DNA of 24,160 nucleotides from Bacillota bacterium (GTDB lineage: Bacteria > Bacillota > Clostridia > Clostridiales > Clostridiaceae): positions 1 through 24,160 of the forward strand of contig JAUZPI010000068.1 of assembly GCA_030706015.1 (NCBI GenBank). Direction: 5' to 3'. Positions 15,859 to 23,560 of the stretch are shown here, piece by piece; positions within the stretch are counted from its first letter, which is position 1; every line of letters begins with the position of its first letter. A program made the position numbers and the translations under genes. The notes below the pieces were generated by a model. It made no database searches and was not told the origin of the DNA. It worked only from the letters and a program-made list of their open reading frames with translations.

Positions 15859-16674
15859 CTATTGTTTCTGGTATACTGATGGCATAACATATTTGAACCT
15901 ATTGTTATGGCAATAATTCAAGGATTCAGAAGAACCAACAAATAAGTATCCACCCTGTTCCAAGCTGTTATAAAACCTGTTTACCAGCTTGCTTTTGGTT
16001 TCCTCATCAAAATATATCATTACATTTCTACAGAATATTGCATGAAACTTCCTCTTGAAGGGAAAGGCCTTATTCATTAAATTAAATCTTCTAAAAATAA
16101 TATCTTTTTTTATCCTATCAGTTACCTTACTTTTATCAGGGCATGTCTTTTGAAAATAGCTGGCTTTCCAGGGCTCCGGTACCATGGCAAGCTGTCCGTG
16201 CTCATACTCACCCTTTACCGCGGTTTCTAGAACTTCGCTGCAAATATCCGTTGCTAGAATCTTTTTATCCCACTTCGCTCCATTTTCAAAATAATCATTA
16301 TTAATCATTGCCAGAGTAAAGGCTTCTTCACCGCTGGAGCAGCCTGCACTCCATATTCTCAAATCTTTTTCTTTTGCATACTTTTTTTCCACATAAGGCA
16401 GTACCGTGTTTTTATAAAAGTGGAAGTGTTTCTTTTCTCTTAGAAAAAAGGTATAGTTGGTGGTCACCTTGTCCAACAGTTCATCTACCAATTCTCCGCT
16501 TTTATCTCTTAGGATTTGCCTGAAATACTCTGAAAAACTGCTGCACTCTCTTTTGGTTAACACTCCTTGGAGCCTGCTCTCAAGAAGACTTCTCTTTTCG
16601 ATCAGATTAATTCCATAGTTTTGTTTTATATAGATTACCAGTTCCTCAAATTCCTTATCGGTTATACTTATCAT
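15859..16674 (-). CDS. cheR: Chemoreceptor methyltransferase CheR
   Basis: SAM-dependent methyltransferase that methylates glutamates of chemoreceptors to tune their sensitivity. It is 271 residues, usual for CheR. The N-terminal helical domain (about 1-75) is followed by the SAM-binding domain. Diagnostic motifs are RIWSAGCSSGEEAFTLAM (about 106-123), ATDICSEVLETA (about 140-151) and FCRNVMIYFD (about 216-225). The ATG at 16674 has AGGATGGTG upstream. It is separated from mcp by a 186-bp spacer with hairpins and repeats, unlike the tight spacing elsewhere in the operon. No CheB methylesterase gene is in the window. Confidence 0.95.
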   Translation of the reverse strand: MISITDKEFEELVIYIKQNYGINLIEKRSLLESRLQGVLTKRECSSFSEYFRQILRDKSGELVDELLDKVTTNYTFFLREKKHFHFYKNTVLPYVEKKYAKEKDLRIWSAGCSSGEEAFTLAMINNDYFENGAKWDKKILATDICSEVLETAVKGEYEHGQLAMVPEPWKASYFQKTCPDKSKVTDRIKKDIIFRRFNLMNKAFPFKRKFHAIFCRNVMIYFDEETKSKLVNRFYNSLEQGGYLFVGSSESLNYCHNNRFKYVMPSVYQKQ

Positions 16675-16715
16675 CCCTATATCACCATCCTATAGATTTA
16701 TATGGAGTTCTATCT

Positions 16716-16829
16716 CCATAATTAAATAAGTGCTGTTATATATCATATCCCCCAAATAGGTTAATAATGGGGGGATATCACCATAATTATATAAGTGTTA
16801 TTAACTACTATATTCCCCATATCGGTTAG
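16716..16829. repeat. Degenerate direct repeat between mcp and cheR
   Basis: Two copies of a 49-bp segment, 16716-16764 and 16781-16829, lie with a 65-bp period. By eye they match at about 38 of 49 positions without gaps. Shared blocks are CCATAATTA, ATAAGTG, CCCC and GGTTA. No coding frame runs through them. Confidence 0.6.
16745..16778 (-). other. Strong hairpin in the mcp-cheR spacer
   Basis: A perfect 9-bp inverted repeat with a run of five G-C pairs (16745-16753 with 16770-16778) and a 16-base loop. It spans the 3' part of the first repeat copy and the gap after it. There is no T-run on either side, so it looks like an RNA processing or stability element rather than a terminator. The second repeat copy has lost it. 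Confidence 0.5.
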
Positions 16830-16839
16830 TGAATGAAAG

Positions 16840-16856
16840 CTCGACCTGAGGTCGAG
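16840..16856 (-). terminator. Small hairpin just after mcp, possible weak terminator
   Basis: A perfect 7-bp GC-rich stem with a three-base loop (CTCGACC-TGA-GGTCGAG) lies four bases after the mcp stop. On the minus strand it is followed by only CTTTCATT, so any termination would be partial. It may lower expression of cheR and the kinase relative to mcp, or protect the upstream message. Confidence 0.4.
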
Positions 16857-16860
16857 AGAG

Positions 16861-18966
16861 TTAATTTGTGTACTTACCAAATTCATCATCGTCTAGAGTA
16901 ATCTTTATATTATGGTCTCCTATAGCATCTTCATCCTGTGTATGCTTAACTAAATGAGGTTTCCTTCTTCTTCCCTTCATCACGGAATCAAACATAATTA
17001 CCTCATCATTATAATTGTTCATACCTGCATTTGATTTTAATCTGAATCTTCCCACCATTTGCTTAAGCAATACAGCTTGGCTGGAGAGTTCTTCGCTGGC
17101 AGAGGCAGTTTCTTCTGAGGTGGCTGTATTCATTTGTGTAACCTTTGAAACCTGTTCTACAGCTTCATTTATTTGTGCTATTCCCTGCGCCTGCTCATTT
17201 GATGCTATAGCTATCTCTGCAATTATGTTATTAACCTGATTTATATTATCTACAATTTTATTTAAGGCTTCTGCTGTATCTTGAGCAATAGCTTTACCCT
17301 GTTCAGATTTCTTTATGGATTCCTCTATCATGGCAGTGGTTTCTTTTGCTGCATTAGCAGATCTTGCTGCTAGGTTTCTTACCTCTTCTGCTACCACTGC
17401 GAAGCCCTTTCCATGCTGACCAGCCCTTGCTGCTTCCACTGCAGCGTTAAGAGCAAGAATATTGGTTTGGAAGGCAATCTCATCTATAACCTTAATTATC
17501 TTTGAAATGTTTGCTGAAGACTCATTTATCTCATTCATAGCACTAAGCATTTCAAGCATTTGATGCTTACCATTATCAGCATCCAGCTTGGTTGCCTCTG
17601 CAAGCTCACTAGCATGGTTGGCACTAGCTGCATTTTCCTTGGTTTGAGCCCCTATTTCTGTCATGGATGAAGTAATTTGCTCTACAGCACTTGCCTGTTC
17701 TGTAGCTCCTTGAGATAAATCCTGACTGGAGCTGGATACTTGTGCTGATCCTGAAGCCAGCTGCTCTGCAGAGGTATTTATATCACCTAGAATTTGATTA
17801 AAGGATTCTATCGAAGCATTCAAGGCATGTTTAATTTCTGCATGTTGTCCCTTATAATCTCCCGTCACCTTTAAATCTAAATTTCCATCTGCCATGCCCT
17901 TTATAACTTGCGTAGCTTCATTAATCGGTTCTATAATCACATCCATAGTGCTGTTTATGCCCTGCATCATTTCTGCCCAAGTTCCTTTAAAGACTTCGCT
18001 ATTGCCTCGAACATCCAATTTACCATGTTGAGAAGCAACGGTTAAAGCATTTATCTCATTTACTAAAGCCTTAATAGTCATTACCATTTCATTTAGTTTT
18101 CCGCCAAGTAAATCCTGCTCTGATCTTACAGTTACTTTAACGTTTAAGTCCCCTTCAGCTATTCCTTCAGCAATAAATGCCTGTTCCTTAGAATTCTTTA
18201 TCATTACTTCAAAGCTTCTTGAAAGATCGCCTATTTCATCTTTGGCGTTTTCATCTAGCTCTACTTCTAAATTTCCTACCGCCAAGTTTTCTGTGGCCTC
18301 TGACAATTTTTTAATTCTACTGCTAAGATATGTAGATATTTTAATTCCAATAAATACCGCCAGTCCAACTGCTATTAATATTATTATCAGCATAGATATT
18401 GAAGTGATCCTAAAGGTGTTATTATTGCTATCCTCTAGAGTTTTCGCTGAATTTTTATTAATATCGATTAATTTTGTTAGACTATCATTACAACTGCTTT
18501 CTGCATCATTGAAATTTGAAAGCATGGTTTTAACTTCATCAAGTTTTTCCTGTCTTAATAACTCCCCAATTTGATCCTTTAGCCCTCTATATAGTTTAAG
18601 CTTACTGGTAAAATCAGCATATTCCTTTTTCTCTTCCTCTGTCATCACTGTCTTCTCATATTCTTTTAAAAGTCCATTATTTTCATTCTTGTTTGTTTCA
18701 TATTCAGCTATTATTTTATTTATGCTTAAGGTGTCTCCAGTACTTGTAACCTGAAGATAAGATAAATGGGATACTAGTAAATTTCTTTGTACGTCTGATA
18801 AATTCCTTATTGAAATCAGATTATTATCATACATACTTTGTCCTTTGCTGCTTATGCTGTACATATTAGCAATGCCCACAGTACCTACTACGGCAGTAAA
18901 AATTGCCACCAATATAAAACATAAAAGTAATTTTGTTTTGATTTTCAGATTATTAAACCAGTGCAT
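16861..18966 (-). CDS. Methyl-accepting chemotaxis protein with repeated HAMP-like units
   Basis: Transmembrane chemoreceptor, 701 residues; ATG at 18966 with AAGGGGAT upstream. Helix TM1 is at about 11-33. An outside helical domain of about 155 residues follows, of the four-helix-bundle type (4HB_MCP), and TM2 is at about 188-210. A HAMP domain follows TM2 (about 211-264), then at least two further HAMP-like units. One carries GIAEGDLNVKV (from 268), the other GMADGNLDLKV (from 357); both echo the AxGNLxxxV pattern. The signalling domain has the conserved tip, EIAFQTNILALNAAVEAARA (496-515), the part that binds CheA and CheW. The C-terminal 50 residues are polar and acidic, with no NWETF-type CheR tether. 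The signal sensed is unknown. Confidence 0.95.
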   Translation of the reverse strand: MHWFNNLKIKTKLLLCFILVAIFTAVVGTVGIANMYSISSKGQSMYDNNLISIRNLSDVQRNLLVSHLSYLQVTSTGDTLSINKIIAEYETNKNENNGLLKEYEKTVMTEEEKKEYADFTSKLKLYRGLKDQIGELLRQEKLDEVKTMLSNFNDAESSCNDSLTKLIDINKNSAKTLEDSNNNTFRITSISMLIIILIAVGLAVFIGIKISTYLSSRIKKLSEATENLAVGNLEVELDENAKDEIGDLSRSFEVMIKNSKEQAFIAEGIAEGDLNVKVTVRSEQDLLGGKLNEMVMTIKALVNEINALTVASQHGKLDVRGNSEVFKGTWAEMMQGINSTMDVIIEPINEATQVIKGMADGNLDLKVTGDYKGQHAEIKHALNASIESFNQILGDINTSAEQLASGSAQVSSSSQDLSQGATEQASAVEQITSSMTEIGAQTKENAASANHASELAEATKLDADNGKHQMLEMLSAMNEINESSANISKIIKVIDEIAFQTNILALNAAVEAARAGQHGKGFAVVAEEVRNLAARSANAAKETTAMIEESIKKSEQGKAIAQDTAEALNKIVDNINQVNNIIAEIAIASNEQAQGIAQINEAVEQVSKVTQMNTATSEETASASEELSSQAVLLKQMVGRFRLKSNAGMNNYNDEVIMFDSVMKGRRRKPHLVKHTQDEDAIGDHNIKITLDDDEFGKYTN

Positions 18967-18997
18967 GCGCCCATCCCCTTCTTATTAATTGAATGCT

Positions 18998-19495
18998 TTA
19001 AACAATATTTAAAACATCATTTTCTTCAACCTGGCCATAATTTATCAGCTTACCACAATCAATTAAAAGTTTAACTGAATCGCCCACTTTCCCTATTCCT
19101 TTTATGTATCTATTACTGCTTGCATTACCAATGCTTGGAGGATCGGAAATATCTTTATCAGCTATATCCAATACCTCTACTACTCTATCTATTGCTAGGC
19201 CAATGGAAATGTTCTTTATCTCAATTACTATGATGCAGGTTCTGCAATCATAATCCCTTGGCTCCTTATTAAATCTAAGTCTAACATCCATCACTGGAAT
19301 TATTTTTCCCCTAAGATTTATAATACCTTTGATGTAACCCGGAATATCTGGTACCTGAGTTATTGCTTGCATTCCTATTATTTCAGTAACATATTTTATT
19401 TCAATGCCATATTCTTCGCTGCTTAGGGAAAATATTAAATACTTACCTTTTTGAGTATCTTCAAATTCAAATAGACCCTCGTAGGTTTCCTCCAT
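18998..19495 (-). CDS. cheW: Chemotaxis coupling protein CheW
   Basis: Adaptor that joins the chemoreceptor to the kinase CheA in the signalling array. It is 165 residues, usual for CheW, with one CheW-like SH3-type domain from about residue 17 to 155. Family blocks include YLIFSLSSEEYGIEIKYVTEI, 'QVPDIPGYIKGIINLRGKII' (about 47-66) and IGLAIDRVVEVLDI (about 97-110). The ATG at 19495 has an excellent AGGAGGGAT ribosome site. It follows cheA by 12 bp and precedes mcp by 31 bp, so it is in the same operon. The R-G-K-I-I-P stretch needed for receptor binding is intact. Confidence 0.95.
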   Translation of the reverse strand: MEETYEGLFEFEDTQKGKYLIFSLSSEEYGIEIKYVTEIIGMQAITQVPDIPGYIKGIINLRGKIIPVMDVRLRFNKEPRDYDCRTCIIVIEIKNISIGLAIDRVVEVLDIADKDISDPPSIGNASSNRYIKGIGKVGDSVKLLIDCGKLINYGQVEENDVLNIV

Positions 19496-19507
19496 CGTAT
19501 ATCCCTC

Positions 19508-21508
19508 CTATAATTCTGCGGCATCAATTATTAAACTTATACTCCCATCCCCTAAAAGGGTGCATCCTGCAATACCCTTTACCTTCTTAATGTAGGAAGG
19601 CAAAGCCTTTACCACCACCTGCTGCACTCCTAAAAGACCATCTGCAAACAGGCAAATCCCCCTGCCTTCATCTTCAACCATAATCATTATTCCATCCTCT
19701 ATGTTTTTTATATCTGTATCTATATTAAAAAACTCATAAAGTCTTATTACTGGGTAACACTGGCCTCTTACCAAGATTATTTCATTTCCATCAGGGTCCT
19801 TAATCATGTATTCCTTGCCCACTTTAAAGGATTCCTTTATAGAGGTTATTGGAATTGTGTAGGAACATTTCCCCACATTTATATTCATACCCTCTACTAT
19901 TGCCAGGGTTAATGGTATCTTTATGGATATTGTAGTTCCTTTACCTTCTTCGCTATCTATATAAATAGCTCCCCTTATTTCTTCTATATTTTTTAGAACT
20001 ACATCCATTCCAACGCCTCTTCCAGAGTATTCCGTTACCTTTTCTTTTGTTGAGAAACCCGGCAGCAATATAGTATGATATATTTCTTTATGGCTGAGCT
20101 CCTCTATACTCTTATTAACAAGGCCATGTTCCCTAGCTTTTTTATATATTTTCTCTTTATTAAGTCCTGCCCCATCATCCCTTAATATTATCCAAACATC
20201 TCCACCTGCATTTTTAGCCTCTAAGGTAATAGTACCAGTCTCACTTTTCCCCTTTGATGCTCGTACTTCCGGTGTTTCGATTCCGTGATCCATGGAATTT
20301 CTTATAAGATGCATTAACGGGTCTGAAATATGCTCTATAACATTCTTGTCTACTTCAGTATGCTCACCAATAAACACTAATTCAGCTTTCTTGCCTAGTT
20401 TTTTGCTCATATCTCTTACTAATCTATTCATTTTTCTAAAGGTATTGGATAATGGTACAAGCCGCATAGCCATTACTGTGTCTTGTATATTATTTATTAT
20501 CTTTTCAAGACGTCTGGCTGCCTTTTCAAAACTATCTAATTGCAATCCTTTCAGCTCAGGATTTTTAGTAACCATGGCTTCTGAAATAACCAGTTCACCT
20601 ATTAAATCCATAAGCTCATCCAGCCTGGCTACATTTATGCTTAGTACCTCATTTGTTCCATCCTTTTTATGTTTTACCTTAGAAGCTGCTGCAGGCTTCT
20701 GATTTTGTGGTGCACTTGAATTAGTTTCCTTAGGTGTATCTATCCTTCTCAGATCTAACCTATCTAAGAATGCCACCTTTGAAAAATGCTCACGTAATTC
20801 TTTTTCGGTTTTATCCGTTTCAAAGCTCATCTTAAAACCCTGCTGCCTTATAATAGCCTCACTATCCTCATTTGATTCAATATCTTCAGGATAGATTTTT
20901 AGATTTTCAACTTTATCTTTGAAATTGTGTACCACCGTAAATGCTCTGATATTTTCCATACCACAGCCTTCTGAAAAATGAATAATCACTTCATATTTAT
21001 CTGATAATTTACCGCTGGACTCCTTCCCTGGAGCTATATAAAATGTTTCAGGCTCATCAGCTTTTAAGGCTGCCGCTTCTTTTACAGCAACTGTTTCCTC
21101 CTTGCCTATTTCGCCCTTTAATAATTTTAAGTGTTCCCGTAGACTATCAACCAATTTTGAGACATCCCCATCTGCCTTTTTATCATCTTTTATTTTCCCT
21201 ATCTCTTCTTTGAAAAAATCAATACTCATCAAAACTAAGTCTGTAATGGTTGGATAATCTATCTCTTGAGAAGGATTCTGTCTTAAATAATCAAATAAAT
21301 CCTCTACAGAATGAGCTAAACCAGCAATATTCTCATAGAGCATCATGGCTGAATTGCCCTTTATGGTATGCATATTTCTAAATATCTTATCTATGTACGA
21401 TGACAAATCTCCAGATTTTTCACCTTGAAGCATTACCTCTTCCAACTGTTCTACCAGCTGTAATGTTTCAAATATGTACATTTCCAACATAGGATCCTTG
21501 CTGCCCAT
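19508..21508 (-). CDS. cheA: Chemotaxis histidine kinase CheA
   Basis: Cytoplasmic kinase of the chemosensory array, 666 residues; ATG at 21508 after a strong GGGAGGAAGG. Domains in order: P1 HPt with phospho-His H47 (NMHTIKGNSAM); a linker and a P2-like domain (about 170-256); P3 dimerisation helices from 288 (VLSINVARLDELMDLIGELV); the P4 ATPase with N box LIRNSMDHGIE (401-411), G1 box RDDGAGL (443-449) and the GRGVGMD box (497-503); and P5, CheW-like, from about 535 to 666. All catalytic parts are intact. It is the first gene of the operon cheA-cheW-mcp-cheR-kinase. No cheY, cheB, cheC or cheD is in the window, so its response regulator is either the receiver of the hybrid kinase or encoded elsewhere. 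Confidence 0.96.
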   Translation of the reverse strand: MGSKDPMLEMYIFETLQLVEQLEEVMLQGEKSGDLSSYIDKIFRNMHTIKGNSAMMLYENIAGLAHSVEDLFDYLRQNPSQEIDYPTITDLVLMSIDFFKEEIGKIKDDKKADGDVSKLVDSLREHLKLLKGEIGKEETVAVKEAAALKADEPETFYIAPGKESSGKLSDKYEVIIHFSEGCGMENIRAFTVVHNFKDKVENLKIYPEDIESNEDSEAIIRQQGFKMSFETDKTEKELREHFSKVAFLDRLDLRRIDTPKETNSSAPQNQKPAAASKVKHKKDGTNEVLSINVARLDELMDLIGELVISEAMVTKNPELKGLQLDSFEKAARRLEKIINNIQDTVMAMRLVPLSNTFRKMNRLVRDMSKKLGKKAELVFIGEHTEVDKNVIEHISDPLMHLIRNSMDHGIETPEVRASKGKSETGTITLEAKNAGGDVWIILRDDGAGLNKEKIYKKAREHGLVNKSIEELSHKEIYHTILLPGFSTKEKVTEYSGRGVGMDVVLKNIEEIRGAIYIDSEEGKGTTISIKIPLTLAIVEGMNINVGKCSYTIPITSIKESFKVGKEYMIKDPDGNEIILVRGQCYPVIRLYEFFNIDTDIKNIEDGIMIMVEDEGRGICLFADGLLGVQQVVVKALPSYIKKVKGIAGCTLLGDGSISLIIDAAEL

Positions 21509-21568
21509 AAGCCTTCCTCCCTAAATGGATTTGCATTACAAATATATTGGTATTCTGCCATTGTCTTC

Positions 21569-21597
21569 AATATAGCACACCATCCGCCGCATTTAAA
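21569..21597 (-). promoter_or_regulatory. Candidate promoter of the chemosensory operon
   Basis: On the minus strand TGCTATATT is an extended -10 (TATATT, five of six; 21569-21574, TG at 21576-21577). Seventeen bases upstream is TTTAAA (21592-21597, four of six). The start would be about 55 bases before cheA. No sigma-D flagellar promoter (TAAA...GCCGATAA) was seen. Confidence 0.4.
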
Positions 21598-21695
21598 TAT
21601 TTTAGAACAGCTTTTTACAATATCTTAAACTGCCCTAAACATAGTTAACACAGCATGAAATAATTTATAACAAATAGGAACGCATTGGAAAAACA

Positions 21696-21704
21696 TGTTA
21701 TAAT
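21696..21704 (+). promoter_or_regulatory. Extended -10 promoter of phzF
   Basis: TGTTATAAT at 21696-21704 is a perfect extended -10 on the plus strand, about 85 bases before the phzF start. No clear -35 is present. A second TATAAT at 21749-21754 lacks both a -35 and a TG and is less likely. Confidence 0.5.
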
Positions 21705-21787
21705 ATGAACAAAACTACCTTACCCAAAACTAGATAACCAAAAAATAATATAATCTGATAACACATACGAAAGGAAAGCTTATAGAT

Positions 21788-22687
21788 ATGAGAAATTTTA
21801 GATTTAAAAAAATTGATGCTTTCACTAAAGCAGGCTCTTCAGGTAATCCAGCAGCCTGCGTTTATCTTAATAAAGAAGCTGAATGCGATGACATGCAAAA
21901 AATCGCACAGGAGCTTAAAGGATATGTCAGTGAAGTTGTTTATTGTTTACCTATAGATAATGAAGATAACGTTAATTACTCCCTGCTGTACTATTCTTCA
22001 GAATGTGAAGTGGAGTTCTGCGGTCATGGAACTATTGCCTGCATGTATGATTTAGTAACAAATACCCCCGAACTAATAAATATAAAAGAGATTGGAATTC
22101 GCACTAGGAAAGGTGATTTGACGGTTTACAATAAGCTTTCAGCTATGGAGGCTGTCTTTATAACAGCACCTTTACCTGAATATAATGGTACAAACCTAGG
22201 CGCTGATACCATCAGTGAAAATTTAGGCATTCCTGAGGCATGGATTGATACGAATCATCCTATAGACTTGATTAATGCAGGGCTAAATACATTGATTGTC
22301 CCTATAAACTCACTTAATAATATAGTATCCATATGGCCTAATATGAGTTCACTGAAGGACTTCTGCCTTGCAAACCATATAGATATTATTACGGTATTTA
22401 CTACAGAGGTTCATGACGCGTCCAATAAAATTCATACTAGAGTTTTTGCTCCTAAATATGGTTACCTAGAAGATCCTGCCACTGGCTCAGGCAACTCCGC
22501 TGTAGGTTATTATTTTCTGAAGAATAACCTGTGGAAGGGCCACTGCATTTCCATAGAACAAGGACCTTCTCTTGAAGCTGCCAATATTATAAAACTAGAC
22601 ACCATTATAAATGCAGATGGTGGCAGACAAGTGCTATTCGGCGGAAGTGCTGCCACAAGGATTGATGGAATTTACACATTATATTAA
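21788..22687 (+). CDS. PhzF-family isomerase-like protein
   Basis: Member of the PhzF/YddE family, which has the diaminopimelate epimerase fold. Named members include the isomerase of phenazine synthesis, but most relatives in Firmicutes have no known substrate. It is 299 residues, usual length. The N-terminal 'FKKIDAFTKAGSSGNPAACV' (6-25) contains the typical GNPA. The likely catalytic Glu is E49 (YVSEVVY). The CGHGT motif is at 79-83, and the second half has DPATGSGNSAVGYYF near 235. The ATG has AAAGGAAAG upstream. There are no phenazine genes around it, so a phenazine role is not supported. It is the only plus-strand gene in the window and ends at a shared terminator facing tetR. Confidence 0.88.
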   Translation: MRNFRFKKIDAFTKAGSSGNPAACVYLNKEAECDDMQKIAQELKGYVSEVVYCLPIDNEDNVNYSLLYYSSECEVEFCGHGTIACMYDLVTNTPELINIKEIGIRTRKGDLTVYNKLSAMEAVFITAPLPEYNGTNLGADTISENLGIPEAWIDTNHPIDLINAGLNTLIVPINSLNNIVSIWPNMSSLKDFCLANHIDIITVFTTEVHDASNKIHTRVFAPKYGYLEDPATGSGNSAVGYYFLKNNLWKGHCISIEQGPSLEAANIIKLDTIINADGGRQVLFGGSAATRIDGIYTLY

Positions 22688-22728
22688 TAGGCTGCTATAC
22701 ACTATGAAGAAATTAATAAAGCGGAAAT

Positions 22729-22765
22729 AAAAATCGCCGTTAGACTTTACTTAACGGCGATTTTT
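22729..22765. terminator. Two-way terminator between phzF and tetR
   Basis: A perfect 14-bp inverted repeat (22729-22742 with 22752-22765) with a nine-base loop. The stem has a GC-rich core and A5/T5 ends, so it ends in a T-run on both strands. It sits directly at the tetR stop and 42 bases after the phzF stop and should stop both converging transcripts. Confidence 0.95.
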
Positions 22766-23329
22766 CTATTCCTTTGAAAGAGACAAAATAAAATCATCTA
22801 TCATTAACTGAAAGCTGTCCTCTAAATTTACTGAACCCTGGAAATACCCAAGGAAACATGAGGACACAAAACCATGTAATAAACTCCTTAGTGCTCGACT
22901 TTTATGTATTATAAGGGTTTCATCCTTGATATAAAAATCTAAAACCTGACGAATCATACCAGTAGTTCCTTTAGCTAAACGCATCACTTCTTCATCTTCT
23001 GTACTTGGAATATTCATAAAAAGACCATAAGCAGTCCTATTCTCAAAAGCAAACTCCCTGTATACGTAAGCATACTCTCTCACAGCAGCCTCGCCGCTTT
23101 TACCAACCAATCTCTCCATTAACTTTAAATTCAATCCCTTTAGAAGGTATTTCGTCATTTCTATCTTAAGATTATCCATATTGTCAAAATGATTATATAG
23201 AGATGGATATTTTATACCCAGTTTTTCTGCAAGCTTTTGGAAGGTTACTTGATTAAGACCAATTTCATCAGCCAAAGAAAAAGCAGTTTGAATAATCTTT
23301 TCCTTGGTTAAGTTTCTTTTTTGAACCAT
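22766..23329 (-). CDS. TetR-family transcriptional regulator (WHG-type C-terminal domain)
   Basis: DNA-binding repressor-type regulator. I start it at the ATG at 23329 (187 residues, MVQKRNLTKEKIIQTAF), where TetR proteins usually begin. An ATG at 23368 would add 13 residues but lies against the right end of the neighbouring IS remnant and has no ribosome site; the inner start has only a weak AGAGA. The helix-turn-helix is clear: VTFQKLAEKLGIKYPSLYNHFDN (about 28-50). The C-terminal part, with 'LRSLLHGFVSSCFLGYF' near 148-164, looks like the WHG ligand-binding domain. It converges on phzF, so it does not share a promoter region with it. Its target is unknown. Confidence 0.88.
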   Translation of the reverse strand: MVQKRNLTKEKIIQTAFSLADEIGLNQVTFQKLAEKLGIKYPSLYNHFDNMDNLKIEMTKYLLKGLNLKLMERLVGKSGEAAVREYAYVYREFAFENRTAYGLFMNIPSTEDEEVMRLAKGTTGMIRQVLDFYIKDETLIIHKSRALRSLLHGFVSSCFLGYFQGSVNLEDSFQLMIDDFILSLSKE

Positions 23330-23369
23330 ACTATCTCTGCTACTCAAAATATAGTCAAATGTATACATA

Positions 23370-23560
23370 TTGAGATTTTTACTGTTTCAACGTACCCTGC
23401 CTTGCCTAAGCTACTACAGTTTGTATAGCACTCCACAGTCGTAAATTCCCCAAATAGCCTTGGGTACACATACAAGAACTTTTGATCTTTAAGCTATCTT
23501 GTATTTTGTAGCATTTTTAAGATTAATACTTGCGTTTAAATCTCTATACATAGAAAATCC
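23370..23560 (-). ncRNA. Possible omega-RNA (TnpB guide RNA scaffold) region
   Basis: In IS200/IS605 elements the TnpB guide scaffold overlaps the 3' end of tnpB and runs to the right end. Here the matching DNA is intact. It includes a stretch resembling other clostridial right ends (CTGTGGAGTGCTATAC, then GTTGAAACAG). A GTACCC/GGGTAC pair (minus strand) about 70 bases apart could close a long stem. The exact 5' end cannot be told from sequence; the position is inferred from the family. Confidence 0.35.

Noticed and set aside
16716..16829. CRISPR array
   Set aside because: Two degenerate copies only, AT-rich, no constant repeat with unique spacers, and no cas gene.
16675..16860. Cyclic-di-GMP riboswitch in the mcp-cheR spacer
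   Set aside because: Chemotaxis genes often carry one, but the conserved GEMM core could not be found on the minus strand; only simple hairpins and a degenerate repeat are present.
21788..22687. Phenazine biosynthesis locus
   Set aside because: Only a PhzF-family protein is present, with no other phz gene. The family is broad, so the name does not prove the pathway.
22766..23368. TetR start at 23368
   Set aside because: No ribosome site, and the extra 13 residues lie against the IS end. The ATG at 23329 gives the usual TetR N-terminus. The longer start cannot be fully excluded.
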